Part shown: piece after piece, positions 1 through 5,914 of the stretch
Layout of the letters: each line of letters starts with the position of its first letter
How positions within the stretch are numbered: position 1 is the stretch's first letter
From: Elusimicrobiota bacterium
Lineage (GTDB): Bacteria; Elusimicrobiota; Elusimicrobia; Elusimicrobiales; Elusimicrobiaceae
Direction: 5' to 3'
NCBI GenBank assembly: GCA_031259485.1
Contig: JAIRLH010000173.1
Coordinates: forward strand, 1 to 9,839
DNA: 9,839 nucleotides
Program-made: the position numbers and the translations under genes
The notes under the pieces: generated by a model
What the model saw: only the letters and a program-made list of their open reading frames with translations
Databases searched by the model: none
Told to the model about the DNA's origin: nothing

Positions 1-1
1 G

Positions 2-646
2 TATTACCAGTTCCAGGTAATCATGAAACCCGCGCCGGCCGATATTCAGCAGCTTTATTTAAACTCGCTCAAAGCCATAGGGCTTGACCCAAAACGCCAC
101 GACGTAAGATGGGTGGAGGACGATTGGCAGTCCCCAACGCTCGGCGCGGGAGGCGTTGGCTGGGAAATCTGGATGGACGGCATGGAAATTACGCAGTTCA
201 CTTACTTTCAAATCATGGCCGGCCATACTCTTAAGCCGATAACGGTTGAAATCACCTACGGCCTTGAGCGCATTGCCATGTACTCGCAGAAAAAGAGCAC
301 CGCCATGGACATAATGTGGAACGATAAAATAACCTACGGCGACATGGTGAGAGAGAGCGAGCGCCAATTTTCGCGCTACAATTTTGAGGAGGCGAACGTT
401 GAAAACCTGCGCCGCCTCGTCGCGGATAACGAGGAGGAGTGCAAAACGCTTTGCGCCAAAGGCCTCTACCTGCCGGCTTATGACTGCGCCATGCGCGTAT
501 CGCATTACTTCAACACGCTGGAGGCGCGCGGCGCGATATCCGTGAGCGACCGCACCAATATAATAGCCAAAATCCGCTCGCTCGCAAAAATGTGCGCGGC
601 GGGTTATATCAAAGCCTATTGCGCGCGGGAGGACGGCCATGAATAA
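2..646 (+). CDS. glyQ: Glycyl-tRNA synthetase alpha subunit, 5'-truncated by the window edge
   Basis: Catalytic subunit of the bacterial alpha2-beta2 class II glycyl-tRNA synthetase, which attaches glycine to tRNA-Gly in the cytoplasm. The frame is open from base 2, and the first codons read YYQFQV, matching the family segment near residue 80 of the E. coli protein as I recall it. About 80 N-terminal residues therefore lie outside the window, and the ATG at 23 is an internal Met, not the start. Visible family blocks are KPAPADIQQLYL, VEDDWQSPTLGA, GWEIWMDGMEITQFTYFQ and the class II motif EITYGLERIAMY. The block usually written GAWG reads GAGG here (codon GGA at 149-151). The C-terminal helical part (LPAYDCAMRVSHYFNTLEARGAISV, from about 473) is intact. 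The TAA stop at 644-646 lies inside glyS, giving an 8-base overlap that points to one transcript and coupled translation. Identity is very secure. Confidence 0.96.
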   Translation, partial: YYQFQVIMKPAPADIQQLYLNSLKAIGLDPKRHDVRWVEDDWQSPTLGAGGVGWEIWMDGMEITQFTYFQIMAGHTLKPITVEITYGLERIAMYSQKKSTAMDIMWNDKITYGDMVRESERQFSRYNFEEANVENLRRLVADNEEECKTLCAKGLYLPAYDCAMRVSHYFNTLEARGAISVSDRTNIIAKIRSLAKMCAAGYIKAYCAREDGHE

Positions 647-2708
647 CGCCCTGCTTGAAATTTTTACGGAGCATCTTCCGGCGCGCTTTGTGCTGCCCGC
701 GCTCGCGCAAATGCAAACTTTGGCCGACGAAATTTTAAACCGCCGCAACCTTAAATACTCGGGCGCGCGGGCATTCGGCACTTACCGCCGGCTGGTTTTG
801 GAAATTAAAGATTTGGCCCCCAAGGCCGAGGATACGCGGAAGGAAATCAAAGGCCCGCCGGCCGCGCTGCTGAAAACCGCCGGCGGCGGCTACACGCAGC
901 AGGCCGAAGGCTTCGCGCAGAAAAACGGCCTTGACCCGCGCGAGCTGGCTATAGTTGATACTGAAAAAGGCCCCTTCATTTACGCGCGCGTCAAAATCAA
1001 AGGCGAGAGCGCGGCCAAACTTCTGCCGGAGGTTTTCAAGGAAATAATTTCTTCGCTCGCCTTCCCTAAAAATATGGTTTGGGAGGAGAGCGGCTTTAAA
1101 TTCGCGCGGCCGATACGCGGGCTTATCGGCCTGTACGGCGGCAAAGCGGTTAAGTTTGAAGTCGCCGGCGTAAAAAGCGGCCGCGCGACTTATCCGATAA
1201 GCTCCTTCGGCATGAAGCCCATAAGAATTTCCTCGCCCGAAAATTATGCGCGGACGCTCGCCTCCCAGCCGCAGCCGGTACTGGCCGAGCCGCAAGACAG
1301 GCGCAAAGCTCTTCTCAACGCCGTAAATTCCGCGGCGGCGCGCCTTGGCTATAAAGCGGATTTGGACGAAGATTTGATTTCGGAAACCATCTCTTTTACA
1401 GAGCACCCCGTCGCGCTGGCGGGCGATATGGACATCAAGTTCCTCGCGCTGCCAGAGGAGCTTATAATGACCGTGCTCAAAAAGCAGCTGCGAATGTTCC
1501 CCGTGCTGGACGAAGTCGGCAAACCGCAGCCGCATTTTATAGCGGTGCGCGACGGCATATCCGCCAATGCCGACGAAGTTCGCGAAGGCTTTAAAAACGT
1601 GATGGCGGCGCGCCTCACGGACGCGGTTTTCTTTCTTGAAAACGATCTTAAAACAGGTTTGGATAAAATGCGCCGGAAACTGGCCGGCGTCAATTTTATT
1701 GACGGCATGGGAAGTATGCTTGATAAGACCGAGCGCGTTGAAAAACTGGCTTTGCAGATTACGGCAAATCTTGATGAGAAACAGGCCGCCGCGCTGCGAA
1801 ATTCGGCCAAATACTGCTATGCGGATTTGACTGGCGGCGTAGTCTATGAATTCCCGCAATTGCAGGGCTATATGGGCGCGGTTTACGCGCGCGCGGCCGG
1901 CCTTGGCGACGAAGCCGCTAAAGCCATGGAAGAATTTTACCTGCCGCTTTCCGCTTCTGGCGAGCTGCCGCAGAGCTATTGCGGCGCCGCGCTTTCGCTG
2001 GCGGGCAAGATGGACACGCTGGCCGCAAACTTCGCGGCGGGCAATATCCCGACTGGCAGCGAAGACCCTTTTGCCCTGCGCCGCGCTGCCATGGGCGCGG
2101 TAAGAATTATGCTCAAGCATAATTTTGCGTTGTCCCTTAACGATATAATCGCCGAAGCGGCGCAAAATCTGCCGCCGGCGCAGAACTCAAAAATAAGCGA
2201 GCTGCGGGCTTTTATATGGCAGCGCGCGGCTTATGTTTTTGAGCGGGAACACGGCCTTGCCCCTGATGAAATCGCGGCGGTTGAAGGGCTTGAAGACGCT
2301 ACGCTGCCGCGCGCGCTGTCAATCGCGCGCGCATTGCGCGGCTCGCGCCAAAGCGCCGCGCTTGCCGCCGTGGGCGAAAGCGCAAAGCGCGTGGGCAATA
2401 TCCTCAAAAAATCCGGCGCGCCCGCGGCGGATATTGATGAAATATTGCTCAAAACCGAAGCGGAAAAACAGCTCTACAAAACGCTGCTGGAAGTCCGCGC
2501 CGCCGCGCCTGAAAAAAATGCGGCCGTTGAAGACGCCTTCGCGGAACTTGCGAAATTCAAAGACCCGCTGGAGAGGTTTTTCAGCGAAGTCATGGTGAAC
2601 GACAGCGATGAAAAACTCAGAAACACCCGCCTTGCGCTGCTGGAGGGGGTAAATAATCTCCTTACCAAAGCCGTGGCCGATTTAAGCAAATTACAGAAGA
2701 GAGGTTAA
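639..2708 (+). CDS. glyS: Glycyl-tRNA synthetase beta subunit
   Basis: Beta subunit of the tetrameric glycyl-tRNA synthetase. It binds and positions tRNA-Gly for the GlyQ active site. At 689 residues it matches the usual family length. The N-terminus LLEIFTEHLPARF (residues 5-17) is the characteristic opening, followed by the YRRLVLEIKDL block near residue 50, FARPIRG, TEHPVALAG, LDKTERVEKLA (361-371), the HD-like segment with KYCYADLTGGVVYEF (about 388-402), DPFALRRAAMG (476-486), and a DALR-type anticodon-binding C-terminus (about 570-685) ending RLALLEGVNNLLTKAVADLS. The start at 639 is supported by GGGAGGA at 627-633, five bases upstream and inside glyQ. It overlaps glyQ by 8 bases. The last codons (Lys-Arg-Gly-stop) also contain the ribosome site of the next gene. 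Long antisense frames across it are composition shadows. Confidence 0.97.
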   Translation: MNNALLEIFTEHLPARFVLPALAQMQTLADEILNRRNLKYSGARAFGTYRRLVLEIKDLAPKAEDTRKEIKGPPAALLKTAGGGYTQQAEGFAQKNGLDPRELAIVDTEKGPFIYARVKIKGESAAKLLPEVFKEIISSLAFPKNMVWEESGFKFARPIRGLIGLYGGKAVKFEVAGVKSGRATYPISSFGMKPIRISSPENYARTLASQPQPVLAEPQDRRKALLNAVNSAAARLGYKADLDEDLISETISFTEHPVALAGDMDIKFLALPEELIMTVLKKQLRMFPVLDEVGKPQPHFIAVRDGISANADEVREGFKNVMAARLTDAVFFLENDLKTGLDKMRRKLAGVNFIDGMGSMLDKTERVEKLALQITANLDEKQAAALRNSAKYCYADLTGGVVYEFPQLQGYMGAVYARAAGLGDEAAKAMEEFYLPLSASGELPQSYCGAALSLAGKMDTLAANFAAGNIPTGSEDPFALRRAAMGAVRIMLKHNFALSLNDIIAEAAQNLPPAQNSKISELRAFIWQRAAYVFEREHGLAPDEIAAVEGLEDATLPRALSIARALRGSRQSAALAAVGESAKRVGNILKKSGAPAADIDEILLKTEAEKQLYKTLLEVRAAAPEKNAAVEDAFAELAKFKDPLERFFSEVMVNDSDEKLRNTRLALLEGVNNLLTKAVADLSKLQKRG

Positions 2709-2714
2709 AAAACA

Positions 2715-3242
2715 ATGTCCCCTACAAACAAAAAAGGTATGACGCTGATGGAAATGATGGTGGTGGTGATTATCATCGTCGGGCTGGTGCTGGCCGCGTA
2801 TCCGACTTATCTTAGCTCTCTTGAAAAAGCCCGCGCGCAGGAGGCGGTGCAGCTTATATCGCATCTGGCCGCCGCGCAGGATAAATTCATGGCGGAATGT
2901 TACAATATGAATTCCAGCACGGGCGAGTGCTATTACTCCGCTGATTTTACCAAGCTGCCCGTGGAGATAGCCGGCCCAAATAAAGAGAAAGAGGGTAATA
3001 TAACTGTCGCGGCGAATCAAATAACCACGCCAGGGTATATTTACACCATGTCCGGTTCCGGTTCAACGCTGGCGATAGTAGCAGAGTCCAGAAGGACTTC
3101 TTCTTATAACTATAAAATAACCGCAAACGTGGCCGGCTCGGAGATACTCTGCAATGTTGTCGGCAGCGATAAGGGCGGAAAAAAGATTTGCAGCGCCATC
3201 GGCAAAGCGACTTCCGCCGAGGGCGTTTATAAGATAGACTAG
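2715..3242 (+). CDS. Type IV pilin-like / pseudopilin protein with class III signal peptide
   Basis: Probable substrate of prepilin peptidase: a type IV pilin, minor pilin or type II secretion pseudopilin, 175 residues. The leader MSPTNKKG (1-8) is short, basic and ends in Gly, the expected cleavage point. The mature protein starts MTLMEMMVVVIIIVGLVLAAYP, with the conserved Glu at +5 and a long hydrophobic helix. The +1 residue is Met where Phe is usual. The globular part has four cysteines (C62, C72, C146, C159). C146-C159 could form the C-terminal disulfide loop seen in many pilins, and C62-C72 a second one. The start is set by AGAGG at 2700-2704, ten bases upstream and overlapping the glyS stop. 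Only six bases separate the genes, so they are probably co-transcribed. No pilus assembly gene is nearby. The exact class (major, minor, pseudopilin) cannot be told from sequence alone. Confidence 0.87.
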   Translation: MSPTNKKGMTLMEMMVVVIIIVGLVLAAYPTYLSSLEKARAQEAVQLISHLAAAQDKFMAECYNMNSSTGECYYSADFTKLPVEIAGPNKEKEGNITVAANQITTPGYIYTMSGSGSTLAIVAESRRTSSYNYKITANVAGSEILCNVVGSDKGGKKICSAIGKATSAEGVYKID

Positions 3243-3260
3243 CGCCGCGCAACTATACCC

Positions 3261-3303
3261 GAAAATTTGATAAAATATTAGGGTAGCGCCAATTTAAAAT
3301 AAT
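3261..3303 (+). promoter_or_regulatory. AT-rich promoter-like patch upstream of rpmH
   Basis: The 122-base gap between the pilin gene and rpmH contains an AT-rich patch with TTGATA (3267-3272) and several TAAAAT-like hexamers (3271-3276, 3295-3300). No pair has the standard 16-18 base spacing, since TTGATA to the second hexamer is 22. It is the likeliest place for a promoter of the rpmH cluster, because no terminator is seen after the pilin gene and no better match exists, but this is weak evidence. Confidence 0.25.
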
Positions 3304-3333
3304 CCGCTCGCGCCAGCCCGCTTATACATCGCG

Positions 3334-3346
3334 TCCGCCGCGCGGA
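3334..3346 (+). other. Small hairpin upstream of the rpmH ribosome site
   Basis: TCCGC (3334-3338) and GCGGA (3342-3346) form a five-base-pair stem with a CGC loop, ending nine bases before the AGAGAG ribosome site of rpmH. It may be a leader structure or may be chance in GC-rich DNA. Confidence 0.3.
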
Positions 3347-3364
3347 ATATTATAAGAGAGTACT

Positions 3365-3502
3365 ATGTTACCTACATACAGACCAAATAAAAGCAAAAGA
3401 AAAAAGGCCATCGGCTTCAGGGCTAAAATGTCCACGACCGGCGGCAGAAAGGTGCTCAGCGCCAGGCGAAGGAAAGGGCGCAAAGAGCTTATTCGCAAAT
3501 AA
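3365..3502 (+). CDS. rpmH: 50S ribosomal protein L34
   Basis: Small basic protein of the large ribosomal subunit, 45 residues: [18 protein letters not shown] followed by [20 protein letters not shown] and RKELIRK. The family signature is clear: T-Y-(R/Q)-P-(N/S) near the N-terminus, GFRAKM, and the [14 protein letters not shown] block. The start is supported by AGAGAG at 3355-3360, four bases before the ATG. It is followed after five bases by rnpA, the near-universal bacterial order, so the two are expected on one transcript. It is complete. Confidence 0.97.
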   Translation: MLPTYRPNKSKRKKAIGFRAKMSTTGGRKVLSARRRKGRKELIRK

Positions 3503-3507
3503 AGATT

Positions 3508-3915
3508 GTGAAGAAATTCGGCCTGTCCAAAACAGAAAAAATTTACCTTAAGAACGACTTTAAATTAATTTTAGAGCAGGGCAAAAAGGTATTTAAAGAC
3601 GGCGTTATACTTTGGTTCAGGCCCAATCCGGCGACGGGGCGGCAGAGCGGCGGCGAGTTGGCCGCGCAAAAGCCCAAAAACCGGATAGGCATAATAGTTT
3701 CGCGCAGGTTAGGCGGCGCCGTGCGGCGCAACCGCTGCAAGCGGCTCCTTAGGGAGGCCTTCCGGCTTAACAGACATTTGCTCATTGACGGCGTTGACTG
3801 TATTTTTTACCCCAAAAGTTCACAGAATTTGGGGGATTATTATGCGGCAAGCGCAGTCCTCCTGGCTTTGGCCGGGAAAGCAAAAATTTTAAAGAACGAT
3901 AAGGGGCCGCAGTAA
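3508..3915 (+). CDS. rnpA: Ribonuclease P protein component
   Basis: Protein subunit of RNase P. It binds the RNA subunit and the 5' leader of precursor tRNA during 5'-end processing. Length is 135 residues. The N-terminal LSKTEKIYLKNDFKLILEQGKK matches the usual opening, and the hallmark RNR block reads GGAVRRNRCKRLLREAFR (residues 69-86), followed by DCIFYPK. Between the FRPN strand and RIGIIVSRR is a Gly/Gln-rich insert (about residues 41-57) longer than I expect for the family. Translation must start at GTG 3508, because no ATG lies in a suitable place. Only a poor ribosome site is visible, so coupling to the rpmH stop five bases upstream is likely. The C-terminal tail past residue 105 is not family-conserved. 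Confidence 0.95.
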   Translation: MKKFGLSKTEKIYLKNDFKLILEQGKKVFKDGVILWFRPNPATGRQSGGELAAQKPKNRIGIIVSRRLGGAVRRNRCKRLLREAFRLNRHLLIDGVDCIFYPKSSQNLGDYYAASAVLLALAGKAKILKNDKGPQ

Positions 3916-3927
3916 AGCAGCAAATCA

Positions 3928-3941
3928 GGCGCTTATGCGCC
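3928..3941 (+). other. Hairpin 1 in the rnpA-yidD gap
   Basis: GGCGC (3928-3932), loop TTAT, GCGCC (3937-3941): a perfect five-base-pair stem. It is the first of three consecutive hairpins in the 88 bases between rnpA and yidD. No T-run follows directly, so it is not a terminator on its own. Confidence 0.5.
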
Positions 3942-3942
3942 G

Positions 3943-3963
3943 AGGCTTTTTAAAAAAGCCTTT
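3943..3963 (+). terminator. Weak terminator- or attenuator-like hairpin after rnpA
   Basis: AGGCTTT (3943-3949) pairs with AAAGCCT (3955-3961) around a TTAAA loop, and TTT follows. The stem has only three G-C pairs and the T-run is short, so it would be a weak intrinsic terminator at best. It could lower read-through from rnpA into yidD/yidC or act as an RNA processing or stability element. Confidence 0.35.
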
Positions 3964-3981
3964 CCCTTACCTTTATGTTCC

Positions 3982-3996
3982 GCGGGTACGCCCCGC
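3982..3996 (+). other. Hairpin 3 just upstream of the yidD start
   Basis: GCGGG (3982-3986) and CCCGC (3992-3996) form a five-base-pair stem around TACGC, ending seven bases before the yidD ATG. It occupies the place where a ribosome site would normally lie, and no Shine-Dalgarno-like purine run is present. Confidence 0.4.
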
Positions 3997-4003
3997 AATT
4001 TAA

Positions 4004-4219
4004 ATGAAAGCATTGCTTCTTTTTGCGTTAAAAATATTTTCCGCCGTTATAAGGCCGCTTTTGGGGCCTTACGGCGCGTGCAGGTTTTACCCCAGCTGCA
4101 CGGTTTACGCGACTGAAGCCATAAAAAAACACGGCTCTTTAAAGGGCTCGTATCTTGCCGCCGCGAGGCTGGCAAAATGCCACCCACTGCACCCCGGCGG
4201 GTGGGATCCCGTGCCGTGA
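4004..4219 (+). CDS. yidD: Membrane protein insertion efficiency factor YidD
   Basis: Small membrane-associated protein thought to help YidC-dependent membrane protein insertion. It has 71 residues, the usual size. The N-terminal [22 protein letters not shown] is amphipathic to hydrophobic, followed by the family core [19 protein letters not shown] (residues 27-45) and the C-terminal signature [14 protein letters not shown]. The conserved cysteines and the HPGG(Y/W)DPVP ending are all present. A TAA stop lies in frame immediately before the ATG (4001-4003), so this is the earliest possible start, although no Shine-Dalgarno site is visible. yidC follows after 50 bases, the expected neighbour. 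Confidence 0.95.
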   Translation: MKALLLFALKIFSAVIRPLLGPYGACRFYPSCTVYATEAIKKHGSLKGSYLAAARLAKCHPLHPGGWDPVP

Positions 4220-4239
4220 AAGTCTGTTTAACTTGGAAG

Positions 4240-4264
4240 CCTCTCAAACTTTTAGTTTAAGAGG
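4240..4264 (+). promoter_or_regulatory. Hairpin covering the yidC ribosome-binding site
   Basis: CCTCT (4240-4244) pairs with AGAGG (4260-4264), then after a C/A mismatch AAAC (4246-4249) pairs with GTTT (4255-4258) around a five-base loop. The 3' arm is exactly the yidC Shine-Dalgarno site, five bases before the ATG at 4270. Folded RNA would hide the site. Translation of yidD ends at 4219, 20 bases before the stem, so coupled ribosomes would not melt it directly. Confidence 0.5.
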
Positions 4265-4269
4265 TAAAA

Positions 4270-5886
4270 ATGGATAAGAATTTTTTTATAGCGATGGGCG
4301 CGGCCCTTCTGTTCTACGCGGGATATTCGTATTTTTTCCCCGCGCAGAAGCCGCAACAGGCACAGGCCGCTCAAGCCACGTCGCGCCAGCCTGCTTCCGC
4401 GCGGGCGTCAACGACGGCGGTAGTCAAGCCGGTTGAAGAAGTTTCCGCCGTTTCTCAGCAGGAAACTACTTATACAATAGAAACCAAAAACGCCGATATC
4501 GTCTTCACCACAAAAGGCGCGGCGGTTAAGGACTTCATCTACAAGGACATTATTGAGCCGGTTGACCTTGCCTCCTACGGGACGCAGGGTTATTTCGCCA
4601 CGCTGCCGGACGTTAATTTTACGCGCGTGGAAGACAAAACGGCCGATATCGCCTTTAGAGCCCAAATAGCCCCGGGGTTGGAATTCTATAAAAGCTATCA
4701 TTTTGACAAGAACGGCGGCATAAACGCGCTGGAATTTAAACTGGTCAATACAACCGCCCGGGATTTGGACGTTTCAAACCTGAGCCTGAAACTCGGCCCC
4801 GGGCTGGCCACAGTCAAAAGCGAACAGAGCGAAAACGAAGCCAACTGGCGCGCCGTATGCGCTATAAATGACAGCGGTAAAAAGTTCCTCGTCGTAAATA
4901 AAATTACCGATAAGCACATGGGCAAGCCCCAAAAACTGGAAGATGATTGCGCCGACTGGCAGTGGGCCGGCATTGACAACCGATATTTCCTCGCCGCAAT
5001 AATCCCGCAGCAGAACTGGACGGCAAAAGCCGGCGCGCTGAGCTTAAGCGAAGAATTTTCTTATAACAAGGATTCTTTCTTCGGACTTTTCGGCCAGAAA
5101 GCGGTTTACGGGCCCAAACTTTCCATAGCTTTGCCAAGCGTGGTGCCCGCAAAATCAACGCTGTCCTACAGCGCGGATTTTTATATCGGCCCCAAAGATT
5201 ACAAATATCTTGAAACGCTGCCCTACGGCCTCGGCCGCAGCGTGCAATTCGGGTTCTTCAAGCAGTTCGGCCAATGGGCGCGCGGGCTGCTGGAATGGCT
5301 TTACGGCATTACGCGCAATTACGGCTGGGCCATAGTGCTGATGACTTTACTGATACAGACGGCAATGTTCCCGCTGACTTACAAACAGCTTAAGTCTTCA
5401 ATAATAATGCAAAAAATCTCGCCTGAGATGAAAAGAATACAGGAAAGATACAAGCAGGACCCCGCCGCCCAGCAGCGCGAGACCATGGCATTGTATAAAA
5501 AATACGGCGCGAACCCATTCACGGGCTGCCTGCCGCTTTTCATACAGCTGCCGATATTTCTTGCGCTGTTTAACGCGTTGCGCACATCGTGGGAGCTGCA
5601 CGGCGCGCCTTTCATTTTCTGGATAAACGACCTTTCGGCCAAAGATCCTTATTACGTCCTGCCCGTGGCCATGGGCGCGATGATGTTTATCCAGCAGAAG
5701 TTGACAATGCCGGATATGGGGAAAGACAATCCTTCCATGGCGGCAATGAAGTATATGCCCGTGTTCATGACCGTATTGTTTTTAAACTTCCCCGCGGGGC
5801 TTACTCTGTACTGGTTCGTGAGCAACTGCATAAGTTTCGCAATCAACATAGTTCTTAAAAAAAAGCTGGCGAAGCAGTTCGCCTGA
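4270..5886 (+). CDS. yidC: Membrane protein insertase YidC (large, Gram-negative form)
   Basis: Inner-membrane insertase that folds and inserts membrane proteins, alone or with SecYEG. Length is 538 residues, typical of the diderm form. Layout: TM1 (about 5-22), a Gln/Ala-rich linker (24-60), the periplasmic beta domain P1 (about 65-330), TM2 (351-372), the cytoplasmic C1 hairpin with KISPEMKRIQERYKQD, TM3 from GCLPLFIQLPIFLALF (419-434), WINDLSAKDPYYVLPV (451-466) leading into TM4, and two closing helices around NFPAGLTLYWFVSN (506-519). The tail is short and basic (KKKLAKQFA). In TM2 the family's groove position, Arg in E. coli (R366 as I recall it) and often Lys elsewhere, appears as Gln363 (CAG at 5356-5358) within MTLLIQTAMFPLT. 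The start is supported by AAGAGG at 4259-4264. jag follows 28 bases after the stop. Confidence 0.97.
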   Translation: MDKNFFIAMGAALLFYAGYSYFFPAQKPQQAQAAQATSRQPASARASTTAVVKPVEEVSAVSQQETTYTIETKNADIVFTTKGAAVKDFIYKDIIEPVDLASYGTQGYFATLPDVNFTRVEDKTADIAFRAQIAPGLEFYKSYHFDKNGGINALEFKLVNTTARDLDVSNLSLKLGPGLATVKSEQSENEANWRAVCAINDSGKKFLVVNKITDKHMGKPQKLEDDCADWQWAGIDNRYFLAAIIPQQNWTAKAGALSLSEEFSYNKDSFFGLFGQKAVYGPKLSIALPSVVPAKSTLSYSADFYIGPKDYKYLETLPYGLGRSVQFGFFKQFGQWARGLLEWLYGITRNYGWAIVLMTLLIQTAMFPLTYKQLKSSIIMQKISPEMKRIQERYKQDPAAQQRETMALYKKYGANPFTGCLPLFIQLPIFLALFNALRTSWELHGAPFIFWINDLSAKDPYYVLPVAMGAMMFIQQKLTMPDMGKDNPSMAAMKYMPVFMTVLFLNFPAGLTLYWFVSNCISFAINIVLKKKLAKQFA

Positions 5887-5914
5887 GCAGTGAGAAGTAT
5901 AGGAGATAAATTTT

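Noticed and set aside
23..646. ATG at 23 as the glyQ start
   Set aside because: The frame is open to base 2 and the upstream codons YYQFQV are conserved GlyQ sequence, so this Met is internal.
735..2165. 476-residue open frame on the minus strand inside glyS
   Set aside because: It lies fully antisense to an unmistakable glyS, has no family motifs and is rich in Arg, Ala and Gly. It is a shadow of GC-rich third positions, as are the other long minus-strand frames at 59-781, 5855-6493, 7573-8316 and 8531-9388.
3240..3290. Direct repeat TAGCGCC at 3240-3246 and 3284-3290
   Set aside because: Seven bases in GC-rich DNA with no further extension or third copy. Treated as chance.
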